Shown here piece by piece: positions 50,647 to 59,320 of a stretch of DNA of 64,000 nt (positions are counted from its first letter, which is position 1; the number at the start of each line of letters is the position of its first letter). The DNA is from Rhizobium grahamii CCGE 502 (lineage in GTDB: Bacteria > Pseudomonadota > Alphaproteobacteria > Rhizobiales > Rhizobiaceae): assembly GCF_000298315.2 (NCBI RefSeq), contig NZ_AEYE02000011.1, positions 124,001 to 188,000 of the forward strand. The letters are read 5' to 3'. Under the pieces are notes generated by a model. The model ran no database searches. It was not told the DNA's origin and worked only from the letters and a program-made list of their open reading frames with translations. The position numbers were made by a program, and so were the translations under genes.

Positions 50647-52086
50647 ATGATGCCTCCCAAGACTGAACAACTGTCGGTATTTCCTGCCTTCTTCCGCGTT
50701 GAAGGCAGGATTGCGGCTGTCTTCGGCAATGGCGACGAGGCCTTCGCTAAGGTCCGCCTGCTCCTCAATACGCAGGCGCGGATTGTCGCCTATGCCGATC
50801 GCCCCGAGGCCGATTACCACGCCTTTCTGATCGCCAACCGGATCGAGACGGTGCGCGCCGGCTTTGCCGCCGAACAGATCGTCGGCGCAACGCTCGTCTT
50901 CGCGGCGACCGGAGATGCTGCGCAGGATCGCGCCATCATCGAGGCTGCGCGCGCCGAGAAGGTGCCGGCCAACGCCGTCGATCAGCCTGAGTACTGTGAT
51001 TTCTTCACGCCAGCCCTCGTCAATCGCGCGCCGGTGGCTGTCGCCATCGGTACGGAAGGTGCTGGCCCGGTTCTGGCGCAGATGATCCGTGCCCAGGTCG
51101 ACCAGTTGCTTGCGCCGTCCCTCGGTCGTCTTGCCGATCTCGCGACCGGTTACCGTAAGGCCGTTGAGCAGATTGTTCCCAAGGGCGCTGCTCGCCGCCT
51201 TTTCTGGCGCCGCTTCTTCTCGGGCGCCGTTGCCGATGCTGTCGCCAATGAGAACCTGCCGCATGCGCGTCGTGCGGCCAATGGCCTGTTGCAGTCCGCC
51301 GAAAAGGTCGAGGGCCACGTGTGGCTGGTTGGTGCCGGTCCCGGTGCCGCTGATCTGCTGACGCTGCGCGCCCAACGCGTGATGATGGAAGCCGATGTCA
51401 TCGTCTACGATGCCCTGGTGCCGCAGGAAATCGTCGATATGGGCCGCCGTGACGCCGAGCGTTTGTCGGTCGGCAAGCGCAAGGGATGCCATTCGAAGTC
51501 CCAGGAAGAGATCAACGATCTGCTCGTGCATCTCGGTCGCGAAGGCAAGCGCGTGGTTCGTCTGAAGTCCGGCGATCCGCTCGTGTACGGCCGGGCAGGC
51601 GAGGAGATGGCTGCGCTGCGGGCTGCAGGCATTTCTTATGAAGTTGTACCAGGCATCACGTCGGCTTTCGCCGCTGCCGCCGATTTCGAACTGCCGCTGA
51701 CGCTGCGGGGCGTGGCGTCGTCGCTGGTCTTCACCACTGGCCACGATCTGACCGGTGACGTCTTGCCGGATTGGGCGAGCCTTGCGGTCTCGGGCGCGAC
51801 GATCGCCGTCTACATGGGCCGCACCGTCGCGGCATCCGTAGCCGAGCGCCTGATGCAGGCAGGCCTGCCCGCGGAAACGACCGTCGCCGTCATTGAGAAT
51901 GCAAGCCGTTCCGATCGCCGCCTGCTGCATGGTATTCTGCGGGACCTTCCGGATCTGCAGCACCGTAACGAGTTGACCGGTCCGGTCATGGTCATCATCG
52001 GCGATGCGGTCGCAGGCGCCAATTTCGAACTGTCGGAACCGCTTGTGCGCGAACGCGCCCGGTCCGAGGAATTTGCAAGGAGCTGA
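50647..52086 (+). CDS. cysG: Siroheme synthase CysG
   Basis: A 479-residue multifunctional enzyme. Residues 1-210 form the precorrin-2 dehydrogenase/ferrochelatase half (GRIAAVFGNGDEAFAKVRLLL; the usual GGG is GNG here). From about 220 is the uroporphyrinogen-III C-methyltransferase (VGAGPGAADLLTLRAQRVMMEADVIVYDALV, LKSGDPLVYGRAGEEM, PGITSAFAAA, YMGRT). It makes siroheme for CysI just downstream. Three start codons are possible (TTG 50644, ATG 50647, ATG 50650) and none has a good ribosome-binding site. Confidence 0.95.
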   Translation: MMPPKTEQLSVFPAFFRVEGRIAAVFGNGDEAFAKVRLLLNTQARIVAYADRPEADYHAFLIANRIETVRAGFAAEQIVGATLVFAATGDAAQDRAIIEAARAEKVPANAVDQPEYCDFFTPALVNRAPVAVAIGTEGAGPVLAQMIRAQVDQLLAPSLGRLADLATGYRKAVEQIVPKGAARRLFWRRFFSGAVADAVANENLPHARRAANGLLQSAEKVEGHVWLVGAGPGAADLLTLRAQRVMMEADVIVYDALVPQEIVDMGRRDAERLSVGKRKGCHSKSQEEINDLLVHLGREGKRVVRLKSGDPLVYGRAGEEMAALRAAGISYEVVPGITSAFAAAADFELPLTLRGVASSLVFTTGHDLTGDVLPDWASLAVSGATIAVYMGRTVAASVAERLMQAGLPAETTVAVIENASRSDRRLLHGILRDLPDLQHRNELTGPVMVIIGDAVAGANFELSEPLVRERARSEEFARS

Positions 52087-52088
52087 AG

Positions 52089-52403
52089 ATGGTAGACAAG
52101 GTTCTCACCGCCAACCGATTGACGGATGGCATCGCCGTCTGGCTGAACGCCAACGGCGAATGGGTTACCTCGCTGCAGGAAGCCCTTGTGGCTCGTCACG
52201 CCGAGGCCGTCGCGGCTCTGGAAGCGATCGGCAAGAAGTCCTATGCCGACAACCAGGTGGTGGACGTTGCTGTCGTCGAGGTTCAGGAGACCGATGGCGT
52301 GCTCTGGCCGCTGCGTCTTCGCGAGCGCATCCGCGCCCAGGGTCCGACCATGGAATACGCGCCGGGCTACCAGCCCGCCGACCCCGCATTCATTGCAGTC
52401 TGA
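52089..52403 (+). CDS. DUF2849 domain-containing protein in the sulfite reductase operon
   Basis: A 104-residue protein that starts VLTANRLTDGIAVWLNANGEWVTSLQEA and ends PGYQPADPAFIAV. It matches DUF2849, found almost only between cysG and cysI in alphaproteobacteria. No catalytic motif or Cys pair is evident. The constant position 2 bases after cysG and 8 before cysI suggests a helper for siroheme insertion or reductase assembly; that is inference from context. Confidence 0.82.
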   Translation: MVDKVLTANRLTDGIAVWLNANGEWVTSLQEALVARHAEAVAALEAIGKKSYADNQVVDVAVVEVQETDGVLWPLRLRERIRAQGPTMEYAPGYQPADPAFIAV

Positions 52404-52411
52404 GGAAGCAG

Positions 52412-54082
52412 ATGTATCGTTACGACGAATTTGACCACGCTTTTGTCGCCGAGCGCGTCGAGCAGTTCCGCGACCAGGTCCAGCGCCGCCTTTCCGGCGA
52501 GCTGGCCGAGGATGCGTTCAAGCCGCTGCGCCTGATGAACGGCGTCTATCTGCAGCTTCACGCCTACATGCTGCGCATCGCCATTCCCTATGGCACGTTG
52601 AGCTCGCGCCAAGTGCGCATGCTCGCCCATATCGCGCGCAAGTATGACCGTGGCTACGGCCATTTCACGACCCGCCAGAACTTGCAGTTCAACTGGCCGA
52701 AGCTGTCCGAGATCCCGGATGCGCTTTCCGAGCTCGCCTCCGTCGAAATGCATGCGCTGCAGACATCGGGCAACTGCATTCGCAACGTGACCGCCGACCA
52801 TTTCGCTGGCGCCGCGGCCGACGAGGTTGCCGATCCGCGTCCCTACGCCGAAATTCTGCGCCAGTGGTCTTCGGTCCATCCGGAATTCTCGTTCCTGCCG
52901 CGCAAGTTCAAGATCGCCGTCACCGGCGCCGAGCGCGACCGCGCCGCGATCCAGGTCCACGACATCGGCCTGCATCTGAAGAAGAACGAGAAGGGCGAAA
53001 TCGGCTTTGCCGTTTACGTCGGTGGTGGCCAGGGCCGCACGCCGATGATCGCCAAGCTGATCCGTGACTTCCTGCCGGAAGAGGACCTGTTGTCCTACAC
53101 GACCGCGATCGTCCGCGTCTATAATCTCAACGGCCGCCGCGACAACAAGTACAAGGCTCGCATCAAGATCCTCGTGCACGAAACCGGCACGGAAGAGCTG
53201 ACGCGCCAGATCGAGGCCGAGTTCGCGGAACTCAAGGACTCCGAACTGAAGCTGCCCGAGGCCGATGTCGAAGCGATCGCTACATATTTCGCGCCGCCGG
53301 CTCTGCCTGACCGCGCCGAAGGCTGGGAAAACCTGGCGCGCTGGAAGAAGGCCGACCCGGCCTTCGCTCGTTGGGTGCAGCAGAACGTGCAGCCGCACAA
53401 GCATCCTGATTACGGCATGGTGACAATCTCCCTGAAGCCGATCGGCGGCATTCCGGGTGATGCTTCGGATAGCCAGATGGATGCGGTGGCCGACATTGCC
53501 GAGGAATACGCTTTCGACGAAGTTCGCGTCAGCCATGAGCAGAACCTGATCCTGCCGCATGTGGCGCTTGCCGATCTCGAGGCTGTCTATCGCGGCCTGG
53601 TTGCCATCGGTCTTGCCGAAGCCAATGCCGGTCTCATCACCGATATCATTGCCTGTCCCGGGCTGGACTACTGTGCGCTCGCCAATGCACGTTCCATTCC
53701 CGTTGCGCAGGAAATCTCCCGGCGCTTCGGCGATCCGGATCGCCAGGCTGAAATCGGTGAGCTGAAGATCAAGATCTCCGGCTGCATCAATGCCTGCGGC
53801 CATCACCATGTCGGCCATATCGGCCTGCTTGGCGTCGAAAAGAAGGGCGCTGAGCTCTATCAGATCACGCTCGGCGGTTCGGGCGACGAGCATACGTCGA
53901 TCGGCGAGATCATCGGTCGCGGTTTCGAGCCCGACAAGGTGACCGACGCGATCGAAACGATCGTCAACACCTACCTGACAATCCGCAAGGAGCCGTCGGA
54001 AATCTTCCTCGAAACCTATCGCCGCGTTGGTCCGCAGCCGTTCAAGGACGCGTTGTATGGTTCAGCGGCAGAAGCGGCGTAA
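52412..54082 (+). CDS. cysI: Sulfite reductase hemoprotein (CysI-type, ferredoxin/nitrite-sulfite reductase family)
   Basis: A 556-residue siroheme-[4Fe-4S] enzyme that reduces sulfite to sulfide for cysteine synthesis. The cluster and siroheme cysteines are in CPGLDYCALA (Cx5C) and SGCINACGHHHVG (Cx3C). The duplicated ferredoxin-like domains include GYGHFTTRQNLQFNWPKL and FDEVRVSHEQNLILPHV. It could act on nitrite, but the cysG/DUF934 context argues for sulfite. No CysJ flavoprotein gene is in the window, so the electron donor is probably ferredoxin or lies elsewhere. GAGGAAG precedes ATG. Confidence 0.93.
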   Translation: MYRYDEFDHAFVAERVEQFRDQVQRRLSGELAEDAFKPLRLMNGVYLQLHAYMLRIAIPYGTLSSRQVRMLAHIARKYDRGYGHFTTRQNLQFNWPKLSEIPDALSELASVEMHALQTSGNCIRNVTADHFAGAAADEVADPRPYAEILRQWSSVHPEFSFLPRKFKIAVTGAERDRAAIQVHDIGLHLKKNEKGEIGFAVYVGGGQGRTPMIAKLIRDFLPEEDLLSYTTAIVRVYNLNGRRDNKYKARIKILVHETGTEELTRQIEAEFAELKDSELKLPEADVEAIATYFAPPALPDRAEGWENLARWKKADPAFARWVQQNVQPHKHPDYGMVTISLKPIGGIPGDASDSQMDAVADIAEEYAFDEVRVSHEQNLILPHVALADLEAVYRGLVAIGLAEANAGLITDIIACPGLDYCALANARSIPVAQEISRRFGDPDRQAEIGELKIKISGCINACGHHHVGHIGLLGVEKKGAELYQITLGGSGDEHTSIGEIIGRGFEPDKVTDAIETIVNTYLTIRKEPSEIFLETYRRVGPQPFKDALYGSAAEAA

Positions 54083-54092
54083 GGAGGGAGCG

Positions 54093-54605
54093 ATGACCAA
54101 GATCTGGAGAGAAACCGGTTTCGTCGAGAACGATCCCTGGGTGATCGAGACGGAAGAAGTCAAGGCAGGCGAGGGGCAGAAGCCTCTCCTTACCCTGGAC
54201 GAGCTGATCGCCAAGGCCGATGAGAGCAACGAGGTCGGATTCGGTGTGCTGATCAAGCCGGCGGACGATGTTCGCAAGCTCGAGCCCTACCTCTATCGCC
54301 TGGAGATTGTCGCTGTCGCCTTCCCGGCGTTCAATGACGGTCGCGCCTTCAGCCACGCGTCCCTGTTGCGCGATCGCCTGGGTTACACCAACGAACTGCG
54401 TGCGGTCGGTGATGTGCTGATCGACCAGATTCCGCTGATGCAGCGTGTCGGCATCGACAGCTTCGCCGTCACCAACGAGACTGCGATAAAGCGTCTCACG
54501 GAACATCGTCTGCCGGGGATTCCGCATCATTATCAACCGGCTGTGCGTGACGCGGACGCCGGCAAGGGCTATAGTTGGCGTCGTCAGGCGAAGCCGGCTG
54601 CGTAA
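54093..54605 (+). CDS. DUF934 domain-containing protein of the sulfite reductase operon
   Basis: A 170-residue DUF934 protein; the FDGRAFS-like family core is present as FPAFNDGRAFSHASLLRDRLGYTNELRAVGDVLIDQIPLM. These proteins are encoded next to cysI in many proteobacteria and are required for, or linked with, sulfite reduction, but the activity is unknown. GGAGGGAG lies 5 bases before the ATG. It ends the cysG-DUF2849-cysI-DUF934 unit. Confidence 0.85.
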   Translation: MTKIWRETGFVENDPWVIETEEVKAGEGQKPLLTLDELIAKADESNEVGFGVLIKPADDVRKLEPYLYRLEIVAVAFPAFNDGRAFSHASLLRDRLGYTNELRAVGDVLIDQIPLMQRVGIDSFAVTNETAIKRLTEHRLPGIPHHYQPAVRDADAGKGYSWRRQAKPAA

Positions 54606-54644
54606 GCACCGGTTCGCCGTCAAGGAATTTGACGGAACGGTGCA

Positions 54645-55856
54645 ATGAAGACTTTTGAAATCGCGGTGATCGGTGGCGGCCTTGCCGGCATGATCGCCGC
54701 TATCGCTTTGGCTCGCGGCGGACGCAACGTTGCTCTTGTTGCTCCGCCGTCATCAAGCCAGGACCGGCGCACGACCGCGCTCATGGATCAGTCGATCCGT
54801 TTCCTCGACAGGTTGACCCTTTGGGAGAAGCTGCGCCCGGCGGCCGCTCCGCTTTCGACGATGCGGATCGTCGACGGCACGAATCGCCTGCTGCGGGCGC
54901 CGATCACCACCTTCCGGTCGGTCGAACTCGATCTCGAGGCCTTCGGCTACAATTTCCCGAACAGGGCGCTGATGGAAGTGTTGGAGGCCGCGATTGCCGC
55001 TGAAAGCAACATCACGCGCTTCAGCTCGTTTGCCGACGTCATCGATATCAGCGCCGATTCGGTGACTATCACGCTCGCCGATGGCGAAATCCTGTCCGCG
55101 TCGTTTGCCGTTGGCGCCGATGGGCGCAAGTCGAAACTGCGCGAGACCGCCGGCATCGACGTCAAGACCTGGTCCTATCCGCAATCAGCCATGGTGTTGA
55201 ACTTCGAGCATTCGCTGCCGCACGAGAGTATCTCGACGGAGTTCCACACCGAAAGCGGCCCCTTCACTCAGGTGCCGCTGCCGGGCAATCGCTCCAGCCT
55301 CGTCTGGGTCCAGAACCCGTCGGATGCCGTGGCCCGCAACGAACTCTCGCTGATTGAACTGAGCAACGTCGTCGAGGAGCGGATGCAGTCGTTGCTCGGC
55401 AAGGTGACTGTCGAGGAAGGCGTGCAGCTCTGGCCTCTGTCAGGCATGATGGCCCATCGCTCCGGCAAGGGGCGAATTGCCCTGATCGGCGAAGCCTCGC
55501 ATGTCTTCCCACCGATCGGCGCACAGGGGCTCAATCTCAGCTTGCGCGATGTAATGGCCCTCTCGGATATTCTGTGTACACGGCCCGAGTTGCCAATCGC
55601 TGCCGATGCCGGGGACCACTTCGATCGCAAACGCCGCGCCGATATCATGACCCGCACGGCAAGCGTCGATCTTCTCAACCGCTCGCTCCTCTCCGATTTC
55701 CTGCCTGTTCAGATGATGCGTGCGGCCGGCCTGCATATCCTGTCGGCGCTGCCGCCACTGCGCAGCATCGTCATGCGCGAGGGCATCGAACCTGGACGCG
55801 GTTTTCGCGACATTCCAGGCGCCATCAAGGAAAGACTAAGCCGGAAGAAGGCCTGA
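54645..55856 (+). CDS. UbiH/UbiF-family FAD-dependent hydroxylase
   Basis: A 403-residue flavoprotein monooxygenase of the ubiquinone hydroxylase family. FAD motif: IAVIGGGLAGMIAAIALARGG; DG motif: SFAVGADGRKSKLRE; the third motif, normally GDAAH, reads IALIGEASHVFPPIGAQGLNLSLRD, with Glu in place of Asp. It probably hydroxylates an ubiquinone ring precursor, but the position (C5, C6 or C1) cannot be decided. Its end overlaps the convergent AEC gene by 21 bases. Confidence 0.88.
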   Translation: MKTFEIAVIGGGLAGMIAAIALARGGRNVALVAPPSSSQDRRTTALMDQSIRFLDRLTLWEKLRPAAAPLSTMRIVDGTNRLLRAPITTFRSVELDLEAFGYNFPNRALMEVLEAAIAAESNITRFSSFADVIDISADSVTITLADGEILSASFAVGADGRKSKLRETAGIDVKTWSYPQSAMVLNFEHSLPHESISTEFHTESGPFTQVPLPGNRSSLVWVQNPSDAVARNELSLIELSNVVEERMQSLLGKVTVEEGVQLWPLSGMMAHRSGKGRIALIGEASHVFPPIGAQGLNLSLRDVMALSDILCTRPELPIAADAGDHFDRKRRADIMTRTASVDLLNRSLLSDFLPVQMMRAAGLHILSALPPLRSIVMREGIEPGRGFRDIPGAIKERLSRKKA

Positions 55857-56786
55857 TTTGATCGCGATCAGGACCGCCGAGACGGTCACGACCGACAGTG
55901 TCGTCGTGATCAGGATCGTCGCCGAGGCACGTTCCTGCCAGACGCCGTATTGCTGCCCGATGACGAAGACGTTGGTCGCCGTCGGCAATGCGCCGAGCAG
56001 CACTGCCGCATAGACCCAGATAGGATCGAAGCCACCGACAGTGGTCAGGGCAAGATAGACGACGATCGGGTGAATGATCAGTTTCGCCGGAACGATGTAG
56101 CCGATCTCGACAGGCACGCGCTTCAATGGCCGAAGTGCCAGTGTCACTCCCATTGCAAAGAGGGCGCACGGCGCGGCAGCCTGCGCGAGGTAGTCGACGA
56201 AGCGCTGGAATGCAAGCGGCTGATTGACGTGCAGGCCGGCGGCAACAAAGCCGAGGGCTGTCGATAGAATAAAGGGATGAAAAGCCACTTTCCGAGCGAT
56301 ATCGATCGCCAGGCGACCAACGGAGCGCCGGTCGTCGCCAGCCACCGCCATGAGCGCCGGAGCGACGATGAAATGCAGCGCGTTCTCCAGGCAGACGATC
56401 AGCGCCACCGGCACGGCCGCGCCTTCTCCGAGTGCCAGCAATGCGAGACCCGGCCCCATATAGCCGATATTGCCGTAGGCACCTGCAAAGGACTGGATTG
56501 TGCAGTCTGCCAGCGAATTGCCCCGGACCCATCGGCCGATCGCAAACAGCACAACGAAGATTGAATAGGTTGCCGCGAGGTCGGTAGCAATGAAATCGAT
56601 GCGCGTCAGATCCTCGAAGGGGGTGCGTGAGACTAGCTTGAAGAAGAGCGCGGGTAGGGCCGCATAGATGATGAAGGTGTTCATCCAGCCGAGCGCTCCG
56701 GCCGGCTGCTTCGTCACTTTGCCCGCGATATAGCCAATGAAGATCAAGCCGAAGAACGGCAGAAGCAGACTGACGATATCGGACAA
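55836..56786 (-). CDS. AEC family transporter (auxin efflux carrier-like permease)
   Basis: A 316-residue membrane protein with about ten TM segments in two five-helix halves: LLLPFFGLIFIGYIAGKV opens the chain, AYGNIGYMGPGLALLALG marks the conserved Asn-containing crossover helix, and PTATNVFVIGQQYG the second crossover. Bacterial AEC members move organic acids such as malate or malonate. The substrate cannot be read from sequence. Confidence 0.86.
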   Translation of the reverse strand: MSDIVSLLLPFFGLIFIGYIAGKVTKQPAGALGWMNTFIIYAALPALFFKLVSRTPFEDLTRIDFIATDLAATYSIFVVLFAIGRWVRGNSLADCTIQSFAGAYGNIGYMGPGLALLALGEGAAVPVALIVCLENALHFIVAPALMAVAGDDRRSVGRLAIDIARKVAFHPFILSTALGFVAAGLHVNQPLAFQRFVDYLAQAAAPCALFAMGVTLALRPLKRVPVEIGYIVPAKLIIHPIVVYLALTTVGGFDPIWVYAAVLLGALPTATNVFVIGQQYGVWQERASATILITTTLSVVTVSAVLIAIKSGLLPA

Positions 56787-56826
56787 CCATTATTCCAATG
56801 CAAATTTCCGTAGGGCGGTTTTCGGC

Positions 56827-57576
56827 TTAGCCGATTTTCATCAGGATTGGAAAGGTCTGCTGGAACCAGATTGCGATATCACTGACGAAACCGAACATGA
56901 AAGCGAGACCAGTTAGGACGAGAAATACGCCCATCACTTTCTCTACCGTCCCGAGGTGCCGGCGGAAGCGTGTCAGGAAGCCCATGAAGGCACCGGAAAA
57001 GCCTGCGGCAACCCAGAAAGGGATGGCAAGACCGAGGGAATAGACGGCCAGCAGACCAGCACCCGAGCCGACGGTCTCTCGTGAAGCCGCAACGCCAAGG
57101 ATCGCACCGAGCACGGGGCCGATGCAAGGCGTCCAGCCGAAGGCGAAGGCCAGGCCCATCACATATGCGCCGGTCAATGTCGCCGGTTTGCCGCTGCCTT
57201 GAAAACGCGCCTCACGGGCCAGGATTCCGATCCGAAAGATCCCCAGGAAATTCAGGCCCATAACGATGATGATCAGGCCGCCGATCTTTGCCAGCAGATC
57301 GAGATGTTGGCGAAGCGCCATACCAATGCTGGATGCCCCGGCCCCGAGGGCGACGAAAACGGTGGCGAATCCGAGCGTGAAGAAAAGGGCTGAAAACAAA
57401 ACGTCGCGTCGGCCGTTCGGCACAACGGCGACCGCGTTGCCACCGCGGAACTGCTCGACGGAAATGCCAGCCATATAGCAAAGATAGGGCGGAACGAGAG
57501 GCAGTACGCAAGGAGACAGGAACGACAGCGCGCCGGCAAAAAGGGCGCTCAATAACGAAATATCGGCAATCGACAC
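56827..57576 (-). CDS. ccdA: Cytochrome c biogenesis / thiol-redox membrane protein CcdA
   Basis: A 249-residue DsbD-beta-type protein with six TM segments. The two redox cysteines are in SFLSPCVLPLVPPYLCYMAG and FGWTPCIGPVLGAILGV, each in the first helix of a half. It carries electrons from cytosolic thioredoxin to periplasmic thiol proteins, used in cytochrome c maturation. It has no neighbouring ccm genes here. It lies 41 bases upstream of nothing on its strand; the AEC gene follows. Confidence 0.9.
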   Translation of the reverse strand: MSIADISLLSALFAGALSFLSPCVLPLVPPYLCYMAGISVEQFRGGNAVAVVPNGRRDVLFSALFFTLGFATVFVALGAGASSIGMALRQHLDLLAKIGGLIIIVMGLNFLGIFRIGILAREARFQGSGKPATLTGAYVMGLAFAFGWTPCIGPVLGAILGVAASRETVGSGAGLLAVYSLGLAIPFWVAAGFSGAFMGFLTRFRRHLGTVEKVMGVFLVLTGLAFMFGFVSDIAIWFQQTFPILMKIG

Positions 57577-57704
57577 TTAGGCACTCCGGCGGCAGGCAAT
57601 CATCGGCGGAGTCCTACCCCAGGCTAGGCTTCGGGGCCAATCACCTTTTTGCGTTTTCGGATAATCGAGCATCTGCCAAGCGCGCAAAGCGTCCGAAAGC
57701 AGAA

Positions 57705-57728
57705 ATGGCGCGCCAACGGGCGCGCCAT
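57705..57728 (-). terminator. Terminator of the small secreted protein gene
   Basis: Perfect 10-bp stem atggcgcgcc (57705-57714) / ggcgcgccat (57719-57728), 4-base loop; on the minus strand it runs into ttctgcttt. It lies 30 bases past the stop at 57759. Confidence 0.75.
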
Positions 57729-57758
57729 CAGGAATTCAGGCGTTAGCAGACGCCACCA

Positions 57759-58049
57759 TCACCGATCCCGGCAGACGGTCCGGTACTTGGTGATATAGTG
57801 ATGGTGGCTCTTCTTCTGGTAGGGCTCTTCCCAGCATCTTTGCCGTGATGCGTAACGGGGACGATCGTAATCATAGTTTTCATCATCATAGGCATAGCGC
57901 GGGCCGTGCCTGTAATAACGCGGAGGTGGCTGATCGTCATAGTAACGCGGGCCGCCACCGCCGAATTCGAAGTAGACGCCGTCTGCAAAGGCGGGCGCGC
58001 TCACAAGCAGCGTCGCGAGACCGGCGGCCGCAATAACAAGCTTTCTCAT
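57759..58049 (-). CDS. Small secreted Tyr/Arg/Pro-rich protein
   Basis: A 96-residue exported protein. The signal peptide (MRKLVIAAAGLATLLVSAPAFA) is cut after residue 22. The mature part is low-complexity: RYYDDQPPPRYYRHGPRYAYDDENYDYDRPRY, then two Cys (RQRCWEE, RTVCRDR) that could form a disulfide. It is of a type common in rhizobia as 'hypothetical protein'. GGAGACT precedes ATG. Function unknown. Confidence 0.8.
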   Translation of the reverse strand: MRKLVIAAAGLATLLVSAPAFADGVYFEFGGGGPRYYDDQPPPRYYRHGPRYAYDDENYDYDRPRYASRQRCWEEPYQKKSHHHYITKYRTVCRDR

Positions 58050-58273
58050 AGTCAGTCTCCATGTGTCTCTGACGTAGCGCCCTCGAAGCGCTCTTGGTTG
58101 AACAGATTAGGGCCGACGAATGAATGTGCACTGAAGCCGGCGTTCATCTTACAGTCATGCTTGGCAGGTTCCCGAACAGCGATGATGATTCCCTAAATGG
58201 GATGCGGGGCGCTGCAGCAGGCCGGGCGCGTCAAGTGCACGCTTAATTATCAACGCAGGATCGGTGTTGCCGG

Positions 58274-58501
58274 TCAGTGATCAGCGTCGGAAATATGCGG
58301 AACGTGCAGTATCTGGCCATCGAGCAGAAGCAGGAAATGTTCTTCATCTAGCCGATTCACGATCTCGCCTTCCTCCGTCATATAGTCAGTCTTGGGCGAA
58401 GCCGCGTTCTGGCCGGAAATCCTCATCTGCTGGATGACGACATAAGTCTTCCCTCTGTCGTCCTGACACCGAAACCGCCTTTCCTCTCTATAGTTCGACA
58501 T
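58274..58501 (-). CDS. Small hypothetical protein (75 residues)
   Basis: Begins SNYREERRFRCQDDRGKTYVVIQQM and ends LLLLDGQILHVPHISDADH. It is soluble with one Cys and a regular alternation of charged and hydrophobic residues that looks like a small beta-rich domain. GGAGGCTC lies upstream of the ATG. I do not recognise a family. Codon use and composition look like a real rhizobial gene. Confidence 0.68.
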   Translation of the reverse strand: MSNYREERRFRCQDDRGKTYVVIQQMRISGQNAASPKTDYMTEEGEIVNRLDEEHFLLLLDGQILHVPHISDADH

Positions 58502-58695
58502 GGCCGAGCCTCCATCGCATTGAACGGAATCTTTGCTCGCAGCAGTGCAATTTCAAGGCCTACCAATTCCCTCGAGCAGATTTTGCTGTCTGCGCGGAAA
58601 ACAGCATCTGGAGTGGCAGCCGAGGGAGGCTCGGCTGGGTTCGATCATCAACCGTCTTGCCCGGCTAAGTCACGGGCCGTGAGGCGACAGCGAGA

Positions 58696-58848
58696 TCAAC
58701 GGGCAGCATTCGCGACGCGATTGCCGGCGTTCTGAGTAGCGTTGACGGTATTGGCGGCATCACGCCCGACACCCTTGATGGTGTTTGCGCATGAGGTGAG
58801 GGCGATGAGCAGGCACAAGGCGGCAGCGACTTTGGCGGTGATCGTCAT
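58696..58848 (-). CDS. Entericidin A/B family lipoprotein
   Basis: A 50-residue lipoprotein. The signal segment TAKVAAALCLLIALTSC ends in a lipobox (LTSC, acylated Cys 20). The mature part ANTIKGVGRDAANTVNATQN is the entericidin signature. Entericidins are tiny envelope lipoproteins tied to stress or programmed lysis in enterics; in rhizobia the role is unknown. The gene is single, so an A/B antidote-toxin pair is not present here. The start codon ATG 58848 has a weak ribosome-binding site. Confidence 0.82.
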   Translation of the reverse strand: MTITAKVAAALCLLIALTSCANTIKGVGRDAANTVNATQNAGNRVANAAR

Positions 58849-59320
58849 TGAGGCGTTTCCCTGTTGAAGATGTTAGGTAATGCACGAGACCGCAAGTTGT
58901 TCAAAACGAACCAAAATCGCGGCTGAGCGAGTGTAGGAGACGAAGAGAAGGACGGCCACAAAGAAAGCCCGGCGGGATATAATCCACCGGGCCTTTTAAA
59001 CGGACCTACATAGGCGATGCTGGTCCGGCAGCGCAGATTTCAAACGCTGCAATCAACTAACGACCGACGCGGCCAAAAGTTCCTCAAATGCTCGCCGATA
59101 CCGAGTTGAAGCGGCCCCGCACGAGCCCGAACCGGCCGGAAGCGGTCTACCGACTACATTCAATCTTGCGGCCGGCTTAGGCGAACGGCGGAAGCCAAGG
59201 TGTGTGTCATGGGGCGTATGAGAGCATCGAATTTCACGCTCTCCCCGCACAAGGAAACTTCATTTCTTTTGTTCACTAATTTTATAGACAATATTCGATC
59301 CAATAACGAAGGAGAAATAT
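58849..59320. other. 472-base region without protein genes
   Basis: Holds the upstream region of the entericidin gene (minus) and of the FMN reductase gene (plus), and between them a compact block of three hairpins (58964-59050) described separately as a likely ncRNA. Open frames here (for example 59053-59250 minus) have no protein character. The last 60 bases before 59321 are AT-rich and probably carry the reductase promoter. Confidence 0.6.
58964..59050 (-). ncRNA. Putative structured small RNA with three stem-loops
   Basis: Read on the minus strand, three hairpins follow each other without gaps: gcagcg/cgctgc (59028-59033 with 59045-59050), cggacc/ggtccg (59001-59006 with 59022-59027), and a GC-rich terminator stem (58964-58975 with 58984-58996, one mismatch and one bulge) followed by tttcttt. 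No protein gene ends here on either strand, so the terminator is an orphan. This shape fits Hfq-type trans-acting sRNAs. The 5' end may lie further upstream (59050-59110). The plus strand is possible but would have the hairpins after the terminator. Confidence 0.48.

Noticed and set aside
52367-53893. A 508-codon open frame on the minus strand opposite cysI
   Set aside because: Antisense shadow of cysI, no family features and no ribosome-binding site logic.
59053-59250. A 65-codon minus-strand frame upstream of the FMN reductase
   Set aside because: Arg/Ala-rich, no ribosome-binding site and no protein character.
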